Assembly (NCBI GenBank): GCA_021737445.1 | Contig: JAIPDY010000109.1 | Location: 1-10,056 of the forward strand | DNA from: Desulfotignum sp. | GTDB lineage: Bacteria; Desulfobacterota; Desulfobacteria; Desulfobacterales; Desulfobacteraceae | DNA: 10,056 bases | Direction of reading: 5' to 3' | In this document: piece after piece, positions 1 to 6,928 of the stretch | Layout of the letters: every line of letters starts with the position of its first letter | Numbering within the stretch: position 1 is the first letter of the stretch | Position numbers and translations under genes: made by a program | The notes under the pieces: generated by a model | What the model saw: only the letters and a program-made list of their open reading frames with translations | Database searches by the model: none | What the model was told of the DNA's origin: nothing

Positions 1-7
1 TAAAAGT

Positions 8-69
8 CCTCTGTTTTAGGCGATTGTATGTTATTTTTTGACAAAAACAACTATACACTAAAACAGAGG
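8..69. repeat. 12-bp perfect inverted repeat with 38-nt spacer
   Basis: Positions 8-19 (cctctgttttag) are exactly complementary to 58-69 (ctaaaacagagg). The match almost continues outward (aaag/cttt) with one extra base on the left. The right arm is followed by a T run (71-75) and the left arm is preceded by an A run (2-5), so the element could be a bidirectional Rho-independent terminator with a large loop. It could equally be a terminal repeat pair of a small mobile-element remnant, because it abuts a truncated gene. I cannot decide between these from one copy. Confidence 0.6.
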
Positions 70-72
70 CTT

Positions 73-93
73 TTTCAATATAACTTATTGAAA
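73..93. repeat. 8-bp inverted repeat (hairpin) next to truncated gene
   Basis: Positions 73-80 (tttcaata) pair perfectly with 86-93 (tattgaaa) around a 5-base loop. It lies between the larger inverted repeat and the first open codon of the truncated CheR/PAS gene. A stop codon in the gene's frame (tga at 94-96) immediately follows. Function unknown. Confidence 0.45.
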
Positions 94-105
94 TGAAATC
101 TTTTT

Positions 106-1860
106 TTGTACTTTTTTGCCATTGATTTCAACACCCTTTACAAGATCAAAAAAACCATCCGGGAAATGCTGGTGTTTGCATTGCAGGACCTGATCAAAGA
201 CCCGCCTTTCACAAAACTGGATATCATCACCTGCAGAAATCTTCTGATCTACCTGGAGCCGGAATTGCAGAAAAAACTGTTTCCCGTGTTTCATTACAGT
301 CTGATGCCGGATGGTCTCTTGTTCATCGGTTCATCCGAGTCCCTGGGCCAGGAAACAACCCTGTTTGAAATTTGTGACCGGAAATGGAAAATTTTCAAAC
401 GTCAGTCCGGTTTGTCAAATGCCTATCCCATAATGAATCTGCCGGTTCCTATATCTTCTCAAGCCCCCCCGGCCCTAAAAACCCAAACCCCTGAAGCGGT
501 CACAAGGGCGGAAGATATCAACAATTTCAAACTGGTGGAAACCATTTTGCAGGAAAGCGAGGCCCCTCCCTGCGTCATTATTGATGAAAAATTGAATATC
601 GTGTATATCCACGGCCGGACCGGAAAATATCTGGAACCTGCCGCCGGCAGGGCGTGTTTCAATATTCTGGACATGGCCCGGCCCAGTCTGAAAACCGTGC
701 TGGCATCAGCCATACGCAAATCCGCCGGCATGAAGCAGGAAGTTGTCCGCAAGGGTGTCGATATCGAGGACAACGGCGGCTATATCACGATAGACCTGAC
801 TGTAAAACCGGTCCTGGGATACGGGGCACTTCGCGGCATGCTCATGGTGGTGTTCAATGATGTAAAAAAAGTAAAAACCAGATCCAAACCCAGAGCGCCC
901 CGAAAAAACGATACCATAAGCCGGCTCGAACAGGAGCTGCAATACACCAGAGAAAACCTGCAGACAACCATTGAAGAGCTGGAAACCGCCAATGAAGAGC
1001 TGCAATCCACCAATGAGGAACTCCAGTCCGCCAATGAGGAGCTGCAATCCACCAATGAGGAGCTGGAAACTTCAAAAGAGGAACTCCAGTCCCTGAACGA
1101 GGAGTCAGCCACCGTGAATGCGGAACTCCAGGGCCGGGTCGATGAACTGTCCAATGCCAATGACGACATGAAAAATCTGCTGAATTCCACCCAGATCGGG
1201 ACGATTTTTTTGGACATGGACATGAATATCCGGCGGTTCACCGACAGGGTCATCGAGCTGATTCCATTGACCATGAGCGATATCGGCCGGCCGGTCAGCC
1301 ATTTTGCCACAAAATTAAAAAAATTTGATGTTGTGGACCATGCCCGGCAGGTCTTAAAAGATCTGATCACCCGGGAATTTGAGGTGGAAAGCCGGGACGG
1401 CAAGTTTTTCAGAACAAGGCTCATGCCTTACCGCACCATGCAGAATGTCATTGACGGCGTGGTGGTGACCTTTGAAGATACCACTGAATTTAAACGGTTT
1501 CGCCTGACAGCCCAGCGCCTGTCCGTGATCATGGAGTCAAAGGACGCTATCCTGATCCAGGACAAAAAAGGTGCGATTACCTTCTGGAACAAGGGTGCCC
1601 AAGACATGTACGGGTATACGGAATCCGAGGCCCTGAAAATGAATATCAAGGATATGATACCCCAAGAAAATCGCAAAACATCTCTGGAATTGATAGACAA
1701 GGCTTTTACCGGTAAATTGTTTGACAGCATAGAAACCTTTCGGGTGACCAGTTCAGGCACTGTTCTCAAAGTCTGGGTGATGGTTCTGGCGCTGCGGGAT
1801 GAAAAGGATATGACCAACGGGGTCGTAACCATTGAAAGGATCATCGAGAATGCAGAATAA
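106..1860 (+). CDS. 5'-truncated CheB/CheR-type fusion: CheR C-terminal fragment with PAS domains
   Basis: Full-length relatives are CheB methylesterase-CheR methyltransferase-PAS chimeras of well over 800 residues; only 584 codons remain here. Residues ~12-100 match the C-terminal half of CheR (CRNLLIYL, GSSESLG). CheB and the CheR half with the SAM-binding glycine motif are absent, so no methyltransferase activity is expected. Then come a PAS-like domain (~144-250), a long Glu/Leu-rich coiled coil (~272-352) built from NEELQS(T/A) heptads, a second PAS (~357-463) and a third PAS (~472-580). The frame is closed upstream by tga at 94-96. The first possible start is TTG at 106 without a Shine-Dalgarno site; the first ATG is at 166, also with a weak site. 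The gene is therefore probably a truncated remnant, though the rest of the frame has no stop and could still make a PAS sensor from an internal start. Its end overlaps the next gene by 11 bases. Confidence 0.85.
   Translation: MYFFAIDFNTLYKIKKTIREMLVFALQDLIKDPPFTKLDIITCRNLLIYLEPELQKKLFPVFHYSLMPDGLLFIGSSESLGQETTLFEICDRKWKIFKRQSGLSNAYPIMNLPVPISSQAPPALKTQTPEAVTRAEDINNFKLVETILQESEAPPCVIIDEKLNIVYIHGRTGKYLEPAAGRACFNILDMARPSLKTVLASAIRKSAGMKQEVVRKGVDIEDNGGYITIDLTVKPVLGYGALRGMLMVVFNDVKKVKTRSKPRAPRKNDTISRLEQELQYTRENLQTTIEELETANEELQSTNEELQSANEELQSTNEELETSKEELQSLNEESATVNAELQGRVDELSNANDDMKNLLNSTQIGTIFLDMDMNIRRFTDRVIELIPLTMSDIGRPVSHFATKLKKFDVVDHARQVLKDLITREFEVESRDGKFFRTRLMPYRTMQNVIDGVVVTFEDTTEFKRFRLTAQRLSVIMESKDAILIQDKKGAITFWNKGAQDMYGYTESEALKMNIKDMIPQENRKTSLELIDKAFTGKLFDSIETFRVTSSGTVLKVWVMVLALRDEKDMTNGVVTIERIIENAE
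970..1137 (+). repeat. 21-bp tandem repeat encoding coiled-coil heptads
   Basis: Eight consecutive 21-base units of the form aat-gag-gag-ctg-caa-tcc-acc encode heptads of the type NEELQST inside the CheR/PAS protein. The units at 991-1011 and 1033-1053 differ at a single base, and 1012-1032 differs mainly by synonymous changes. The coiled coil is typical of CheB/CheR-PAS chimeras. DNA-level similarity of units makes this a place where slippage could change linker length. Confidence 0.75.
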
Positions 1861-3262
1861 AACAACCGAAGAAAAATTCGATGCATTGCGCCGGCAGGCT
1901 GAAGCATTGATGTCAAATCCGGATTTCTCAAAAAGACTGGTTGCGTTTGAGGACCCGCTCCAATTGATTCATGAACTCCAGACCTTCCAGGTTGAATTGG
2001 AACTGCAAAACGATGAGCTTCGCCTTGCCCAGCAGGAATTGACGGAATTTAAAATCAATTATACTCAGCTGTATGATTTTACGCCTGTGGGATATGTCAC
2101 CCTGGATGCAAAGGGAAAGATTCTCAATGCCAACCTGACCCTGGCCCGGATGCTGGCAACGGAAAAGAGCGCTCTGATCAACCGGCCGCTTTCCGACCAT
2201 GTCCTTCCCAGGGATCAGGATATTTATTATCTGCACCTGCAAGCGCTTTTTGCGTCAGAAAAACGGCAGGTCTGTGACCTTAAAATGAAAAAAAAGGAGG
2301 GGGACCTTTTTGATGTGCAGCTGGAAAGCACGGTTATTCCGGAGCCGGGCCAGGGAAAAGCCAGGTACCGAACCGTCATCATCGATGTTTCAGATCGGAA
2401 ACACACCGAGCGTCTGCTCAAATACGGCAGACATCAACTGGAATCGGTTTTAAACAGGATTGAATCTAGTGTCTACGTTGCAGACATGACCTCCTATGAG
2501 ATCCTTTTTATGAACAGTTACATGAAAAAAAAACACAACGCAGACCTGACCGGTCAGATCTGCTGGGCAGCCATCCATGGAAAACAGACCGGGCCCTGTG
2601 ACATCTGCAACAACGACAGATTGATGGATGAGGCCGGCAACCCCACAGAACCCTGTATCTGGGAATTTTACAACAAGGGATCTGATCAATGGCATGAACT
2701 GAGCAGTCTTGCGATCCCCTGGACCGACGGCAGGATGGTGCGCCTGGAAATTGCCAGAAACATCACCGGACGAAAACAGGCTGAAAAGAAACAAAAAGAG
2801 ATGCGGCTGACCCTTGAAGAGAAAGTAAAACAAAGAACAGCTGAACTGGAAGATATGAACGCCACTTTGAGAATATTGCTGAAAAAAAGGGACGAGGATA
2901 AAAATGAGATCAAAGAAAGAATCTTTGCCAATTACAAACTGATACTGACCCCCATTATCCTGAATCTGAAAAAAAGCCTGACCCGGGAAAGCCAGAAGAA
3001 TATGATGGATATCCTGGAATCTGAGTTGAAAAATGTCCTTTCTCCTTTTTCAAAAAAATTATCCGGTCAAATGGTGAATTTAACCCCCATGGAAATTCAC
3101 ATCGCAGATCTGGTAAAATTTGGAAAAACCAATAAAGAGATATCGGAAATCATGCACAGCTCCATACACACCATATCCCGCCATCGCGAAAATATCCGGA
3201 AAAAGATCGGCTTGAAAAACAAAAAGATCAATCTTCGCTCCTTTCTTTCCACCCTGGAATAA
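1850..3262 (+). CDS. PAS-PAS-LuxR-type transcriptional regulator
   Basis: The predicted product has 470 residues. A charged N-terminal helix (motif IHELQTFQVELELQN) leads into a PAS domain (~71-185, YDFTPVGYV to DVQLES). A second PAS-like domain (~191-310) contains C238, the pair PCDIC (C250, C253) and C269, a cysteine pattern common in deltaproteobacterial PAS proteins. Coiled coil (~310-365) precedes a C-terminal LuxR/FixJ-type helix-turn-helix (~411-468: LTPMEIHIADLV, TNKEISEIM, SIHTISRHRENIRKKIGL). No receiver or kinase domain is present, so it is probably a one-component DNA-binding regulator sensing a ligand or redox state. I chose ATG 1850 because AAAGGA (1835-1840) lies 9 bases upstream; a TTG at 1832 is in frame but has no good site. 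The start lies inside the end of the preceding CheR/PAS gene, suggesting translational coupling. Target genes are not evident. Confidence 0.9.
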   Translation: MQNKTTEEKFDALRRQAEALMSNPDFSKRLVAFEDPLQLIHELQTFQVELELQNDELRLAQQELTEFKINYTQLYDFTPVGYVTLDAKGKILNANLTLARMLATEKSALINRPLSDHVLPRDQDIYYLHLQALFASEKRQVCDLKMKKKEGDLFDVQLESTVIPEPGQGKARYRTVIIDVSDRKHTERLLKYGRHQLESVLNRIESSVYVADMTSYEILFMNSYMKKKHNADLTGQICWAAIHGKQTGPCDICNNDRLMDEAGNPTEPCIWEFYNKGSDQWHELSSLAIPWTDGRMVRLEIARNITGRKQAEKKQKEMRLTLEEKVKQRTAELEDMNATLRILLKKRDEDKNEIKERIFANYKLILTPIILNLKKSLTRESQKNMMDILESELKNVLSPFSKKLSGQMVNLTPMEIHIADLVKFGKTNKEISEIMHSSIHTISRHRENIRKKIGLKNKKINLRSFLSTLE

Positions 3263-3263
3263 T

Positions 3264-3297
3264 ACCCATTTTAAATAGGCGATAAATGGGTCTTTTT
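3264..3297 (+). terminator. Rho-independent terminator after the PAS-LuxR gene
   Basis: acccattt (3264-3271) pairs perfectly with aaatgggt (3284-3291) around a 12-base loop and is followed by ctttttatg. It sits 1-2 bases after the stop codon, so it should end the CheR/PAS-LuxR transcript. Confidence 0.8.
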
Positions 3298-3313
3298 ATG
3301 CCTTTCTGTTTTG

Positions 3314-3342
3314 TTGACGTAAGCGGTGATTCCCTTTAGGGT
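3314..3342 (+). promoter_or_regulatory. weak sigma-70-like promoter candidate before the hybrid kinase
   Basis: TTGACG (3314-3319) is a good -35 match. With 17-base spacing the -10 would be TAGGGT (3337-3342), only a partial match; the AT-rich stretch at 3343-3360 offers alternatives. Since a terminator lies just upstream, some promoter is expected in this 110-base gap, but this specific assignment is uncertain. Confidence 0.25.
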
Positions 3343-3372
3343 TAAAGATAAAGTAAAAAACCGAGGTCACGC

Positions 3373-5106
3373 ATGAACAGAAAAGAGATGATCCAGGAAA
3401 AATTTGACGAATTGCGAAAGCAGGCTGAAGCGTTGATGGCGAAAAAAAAGGTTGTAAGCCCGGCAGTGGATATCCATGATCCACTTGAACTGATTCATGA
3501 ACTCCAGACCTTTCAAATCGAACTGGAACTGCAAAATGAGGAACTGCAGCGCTCCCAGCAGGAACTGATGGAATTCAAAATGCGCTATACGGAACTGTAT
3601 GATTTTACCCCTGTGGGGTATGTCTGCCTGGATATAAAAGGGGTGATCCTCAATGCCAACCTGACCCTGGCCAATATGCTTTCAGAAGAAAGAAGTTCTC
3701 TGATCGACCAGGCCTTGTCCGGGTATGTCCATTTTGAAGACCAGGATATCTATTACCGGCATCTTACGGATCTTGCCGGGTCAAAAAAGCGGCAGATATG
3801 TGAACTGCGCATGAACAGATCAGACGGCACCATTTTGGATGTGCAACTGGAAAGCACTGTGTTCTCATATCAAAGCTGGAGACCGGAGCAATACAGGACA
3901 GTGATCATTGATATCGCTGAGCGCAAACAGATGGAAAAGGAACGAGAAGCGTTACGGTTAAAGCTTCATCAGAGCCATAAGATGGAGTCCATCCGCACCA
4001 TTGCCGGCGGTATTGCCCATGATTTCAACAATATTCTTTTCATTATAAACGGAAATGTTGAACTGGCGGTTGAAGAAACCCGGGACTGGCATCCTGCCTA
4101 TCCCAAACTCGAAAAGATCAGGACCGCTACCGTGCGGGCGGCAGAAATTGTCAAGCTGCTCTTGGGCTTCAGTCAGACCTCTGACGGGGAACAAACCCCC
4201 ATGGACCTGGTTTGTGTGATCAAGGATGCACTTATTTTACTGCGGGCATCCATCCCGACCTCCATCGACATCCATACAAAATTCCCGGACAGGGCGGTGA
4301 TGATTCTTTCGGACAAGATCCAGATCGGCCAGATTCTGATGAATTTATGCACCAATGCCTCCCAGGCAATGGAAAAGACCGGGGGGCTTCTTGAGATCAG
4401 GGTGGAAACAAGGGTTTTACCGAAAGGGGCTGTCGATGGATGTCCGGCCGGAAATTATGCCGAGATTACTGTGAAAGACAACGGCCCAGGAATCGATCCC
4501 GGCATCCTGGACCGGATTTTTGACCCCTATTTTACCACCCGGGAGGTTGGAAAAGGTTCAGGGCTGGGGCTGGCAGCTGTTTACACCATTGTTAAAAATC
4601 ACAAAGGTACCATTACCGTTCAAAACCGGCCGGAAGGCGGTGCCCTGTTTACGATGCTCTTCCCGATGGTGGAACAGAAACCGGAAACAACGATTAAATC
4701 CATGTATGAATCTTTACATGGCACAGAGAGAATACTTTTTATAGATGATGAAGAAAACATTACACAGATGGCTCTGGAATCATTGAAACTGTTTGATTAC
4801 AGGGTCGAGGCCATGTCAGACCCGGAAGATGCCCTGGCCGTATTTACATTGAACCCCGGCTACTTTGATGTGGTCATCACGGATATGACCATGCCCAAGA
4901 TGACCGGTGCCAGACTGGCTGAAAAATTGATCAATATCCGGCCCGACATCCCCATTGTTCTGTGCACGGGCTACAGCTCTTTGATTGATGAAAAAAAAGC
5001 CCGGCAGCTGGGGATTGCAGCTTATATGATGAAACCGGTACCCATGTCGGAAATTGCAAAAACCATACGAAAACTGATGGATCAAAAAAATAAAGGTGCA
5101 AAATAA
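3373..5106 (+). CDS. PAS hybrid histidine kinase with C-terminal receiver domain
   Basis: The product has 577 residues and no evident membrane segment, so it is probably cytoplasmic. An N-terminal helix and PAS domain (~47-187) closely resemble the PAS-LuxR neighbour. The dimerisation/phosphoacceptor region follows with H216 in AGGIAHDFNNIL. The HATPase domain shows the N box (LCTNASQAM, N324/N328), G1 (DNGPG, 369-373), F box (FDPYFTTR) and G2 (GKGSGLGL, 393-400). A receiver follows with acidic pair D458/D459, phosphoacceptor D504 in ITDMTMP, and K554 in MMKP. All catalytic residues are present, so autophosphorylation on H216 and transfer to D504 are expected. No output domain is present, so the phosphoryl group must go elsewhere or act in feedback. 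ATG 3373 has GAGG 6 bases upstream. The gene starts a second transcription block with the downstream sigma-54 activator, 62 bases away. Confidence 0.92.
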   Translation: MNRKEMIQEKFDELRKQAEALMAKKKVVSPAVDIHDPLELIHELQTFQIELELQNEELQRSQQELMEFKMRYTELYDFTPVGYVCLDIKGVILNANLTLANMLSEERSSLIDQALSGYVHFEDQDIYYRHLTDLAGSKKRQICELRMNRSDGTILDVQLESTVFSYQSWRPEQYRTVIIDIAERKQMEKEREALRLKLHQSHKMESIRTIAGGIAHDFNNILFIINGNVELAVEETRDWHPAYPKLEKIRTATVRAAEIVKLLLGFSQTSDGEQTPMDLVCVIKDALILLRASIPTSIDIHTKFPDRAVMILSDKIQIGQILMNLCTNASQAMEKTGGLLEIRVETRVLPKGAVDGCPAGNYAEITVKDNGPGIDPGILDRIFDPYFTTREVGKGSGLGLAAVYTIVKNHKGTITVQNRPEGGALFTMLFPMVEQKPETTIKSMYESLHGTERILFIDDEENITQMALESLKLFDYRVEAMSDPEDALAVFTLNPGYFDVVITDMTMPKMTGARLAEKLINIRPDIPIVLCTGYSSLIDEKKARQLGIAAYMMKPVPMSEIAKTIRKLMDQKNKGAK

Positions 5107-5146
5107 AAATTTTTGAAGCACTGCAAAACAGTCCGGAATTGCCCTG

Positions 5147-5160
5147 CCTTTCAGGAAAGG
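5147..5160 (+). promoter_or_regulatory. Shine-Dalgarno site of the sigma-54 activator, in a small hairpin
   Basis: AGGAAAGG (5153-5160) lies 8 bases before ATG 5169 and decides that start over the in-frame TTG at 5139. The site can fold back: ccttt (5147-5151) pairs with aaagg (5156-5160) across a 4-base loop, which would partly mask it. The stem is short and its relevance is unproven. Confidence 0.4.
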
Positions 5161-5168
5161 ATCTGAAA

Positions 5169-6665
5169 ATGCAAAAAGCTTTCATAAACGTATTTAACAA
5201 TGTCCTGGGATCTGTGCGTGAACCCCTTCTGATACTGGATACCAGTCATAAGGTGATGGGCGCCAACCCCTCTTTTTACAAAAATTTCTGTGTCACCCAG
5301 GAAAATACGGAAGGTGCATTGATCTATGACCTTGGCAACGGGCAATGGGATATCCCCAAACTCAGAGAATTGCTGGAAGAGATTCTGCCCCAAAATTCCA
5401 CATTCAATGATTTTGAGGTGGAGCATTCTTTTGAAAATATCGGCCCCAAGATCATGCATTTGAATGCAAGAAAAATATATCTGAAATCAACCGATGCCCA
5501 GCTGATTCTTCTGGCCATAGAAGATGTGACCGAGCGGGAATATTATAAACGCAATCTTGAAGAGATTGTTGAAGCAAGGACATATGAACTCGCCCTGGCC
5601 AGACAGGCGGCGGAAAAAGAAAAGGAAACCGCACAACAAGCCCTGTTGGAAATAAAAAAACTCAAAAAGCAGCTGGAGGGGGAAAAAGAGTATCTGACTG
5701 AAGAGATCAAACTGGAACATAACCATGAAAATATTATCGGTAAAAGCGATGCACTCAAATATGTGCTCTATAAAGTTGAACAGATTGCCGCCACCGATAC
5801 CACGGTATTGATTCTGGGTGAAACCGGAACCGGAAAGGAACTTATTGCCAGGGCCGTTCATTATGGCAGCCCGCGCAAAAAAAGGGCCCTGGTAAAAATC
5901 AACTGCGCAGCACTGCCGGCAAGCCTGATTGAAAACGAATTGTTCGGTCATGAAAAAGGGGCGTTTACCGGTTCCAGCGCCAGACAGCTGGGCCGGTTTG
6001 AGGTTGCAAACGGGGCCACGCTTTTTTTAGATGAAATCGGAGAACTGCCCCTGGAACTGCAGGCCAAACTGCTTCGCGTGATCCAGGATGGTGAATTTGA
6101 ACGCCTGGGCAGCTCCCATACCATCAAGGTGGATGCCAGGATCATTGCCGCCACCAACAGAAACCTTGAACAAGAAGTCAAGAAAGGCAACTTCCGGGAA
6201 GATCTCTGGTACCGGCTGAATGTTTTTCCCGTTACCATGCCGCCCCTTCGGGACCGGACAGAGGATATCCCGCTTTTGGTGGCTTTTTATGTCAAAAAGA
6301 TTGCCAAACGGCTGGGCAAAGATACCCCCATTGTCCCCAAACTGATGATGGAGGCTTTTTTAAATTATCACTGGCCGGGAAATGTCCGGGAGCTGGAAAA
6401 TATTCTGGAACGTGCCGTCATCATCTCGTCAGGTCCGAAACTGCGCATGGTGGATGATTTTAACAGGCCGTTGGCCAGTTTGAGCAACACCCATAAAACA
6501 GTGGAGACAAAAACGCTGGAACAGGTGGAATACGACTATATTGTCCAGGTTCTGGAACAGACAAACTGGAAAGTCAGCGGCGAAAACAGTGCGACCCGGA
6601 TTCTCGGACTCAACCGCAGCACCCTGCGCGCCAGGATGCGAAAGCTTGATATCTCAAAACCCTGA
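5169..6665 (+). CDS. PAS-AAA+-Fis sigma-54-dependent transcriptional activator
   Basis: The product has 498 residues. The N-terminal PAS domain (~14-122) has the GNGQWDIPKLRELLEEILP signature also found in PAS domains of CheB/CheR chimeras. A coiled coil (~128-185) precedes the AAA+ domain (~188-415): Walker A GETGTGKE (217-224), the sigma-54 contact loop GAFTGS (264-269, consensus GAFTGA), Walker B LFLDE (D288/E289), and WPGNVREL from W402. A Fis-type helix-turn-helix ends the protein (~475-493, ATRILGLNRSTLRARMRKL). It should bind upstream sites and remodel sigma-54 RNA polymerase using ATP. It has no receiver domain, so it is not a classical partner of the adjacent hybrid kinase; the PAS domain is the likely input. 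Two sigma-54 promoters with identical cores lie 0.14 and 2.2 kb downstream and are the obvious candidate targets (inference). Confidence 0.93.
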   Translation: MQKAFINVFNNVLGSVREPLLILDTSHKVMGANPSFYKNFCVTQENTEGALIYDLGNGQWDIPKLRELLEEILPQNSTFNDFEVEHSFENIGPKIMHLNARKIYLKSTDAQLILLAIEDVTEREYYKRNLEEIVEARTYELALARQAAEKEKETAQQALLEIKKLKKQLEGEKEYLTEEIKLEHNHENIIGKSDALKYVLYKVEQIAATDTTVLILGETGTGKELIARAVHYGSPRKKRALVKINCAALPASLIENELFGHEKGAFTGSSARQLGRFEVANGATLFLDEIGELPLELQAKLLRVIQDGEFERLGSSHTIKVDARIIAATNRNLEQEVKKGNFREDLWYRLNVFPVTMPPLRDRTEDIPLLVAFYVKKIAKRLGKDTPIVPKLMMEAFLNYHWPGNVRELENILERAVIISSGPKLRMVDDFNRPLASLSNTHKTVETKTLEQVEYDYIVQVLEQTNWKVSGENSATRILGLNRSTLRARMRKLDISKP

Positions 6666-6667
6666 AC

Positions 6668-6717
6668 GGTCACATGTGGTCTTTGGTTATATGTGGCCAT
6701 TCTTTCTGTTTTTTTTT
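6668..6717 (+). terminator. Rho-independent terminator after the sigma-54 activator gene
   Basis: Positions 6668-6681 pair with 6685-6698 over 14 positions (9 Watson-Crick, 5 G-U) around a TTT loop. A pyrimidine tract with a run of about nine T (6709-6717) follows, a little further away than is ideal. The same imperfect palindrome lies 100-130 bases upstream of the sigma-54 promoter, a usual distance for activator binding, so it might also be an upstream activator site. Confidence 0.6.
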
Positions 6718-6725
6718 CACCTTCC

Positions 6726-6764
6726 TGATCTGTTTTTGTAAAGACTGAAATTTGCGACAGATCA
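6726..6764. promoter_or_regulatory. 8-bp inverted repeat upstream of the first sigma-54 promoter, possible operator
   Basis: tgatctgt (6726-6733) and acagatca (6757-6764) are exact reverse complements with centres 31 bases apart, about three helical turns. The right arm ends 36 bases before the -24 element. A related sequence ttatctgt occurs at 8808-8815, 39 bases before the second promoter. This could be a binding site for the adjacent activator, but the match is short. Confidence 0.3.
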
Positions 6765-6800
6765 AGCGGATAGACAGGAATTGGAACCAAAACCAAGGCA

Positions 6801-6816
6801 TGGCATGAAGCTTGCT
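6801..6816 (+). promoter_or_regulatory. sigma-54 promoter (-24/-12) of the ABM/radical SAM unit
   Basis: TGGCATGAAGCTTGCT matches the consensus TGGCAC-N5-TTGCW at all positions but one (T for C at the sixth base), with correct GG-GC spacing. Transcription should start near 6827, leaving a leader of about 100 bases before ATG 6929. An identical 16-mer occurs at 8855-8870. The gene for a sigma-54 activator ends 135 bases upstream. Confidence 0.8.
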
Positions 6817-6928
6817 GCTATCATTTTGTTATGGAGTTCATTGAATTACCGGGGCCGGGGAAACGGCTCAGAATAGAAATTTTTTCGAATCAGTCAAACC
6901 GCAGGCACAGATTAAAAAGGTGATCGCT

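Noticed and set aside
8..69. Integron attC site
   Set aside because: The arms do not carry the RYYYAAC/GTTRRRY core boxes; only a simple inverted repeat is present.
970..1137. CRISPR-like repeat array
   Set aside because: The 21-base units are contiguous, have no spacers and are in-frame coiled-coil codons.
459..1424. Long open frames on the - strand opposite the CheR/PAS gene
   Set aside because: They are Ser-rich or low-complexity shadows of the coding strand (for example the repeats of the coiled coil), lack ribosome sites and show no recognisable domain.
2686..2710. tggcat at 2691 as a further sigma-54 promoter
   Set aside because: The -12 element is not at the required spacing and the site is inside the PAS-LuxR coding region.
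5139..5168. TTG start at 5139 for the sigma-54 activator
   Set aside because: No ribosome site precedes it, and AGGAAAGG lies at ideal distance before ATG 5169, where PAS-like homology also begins.
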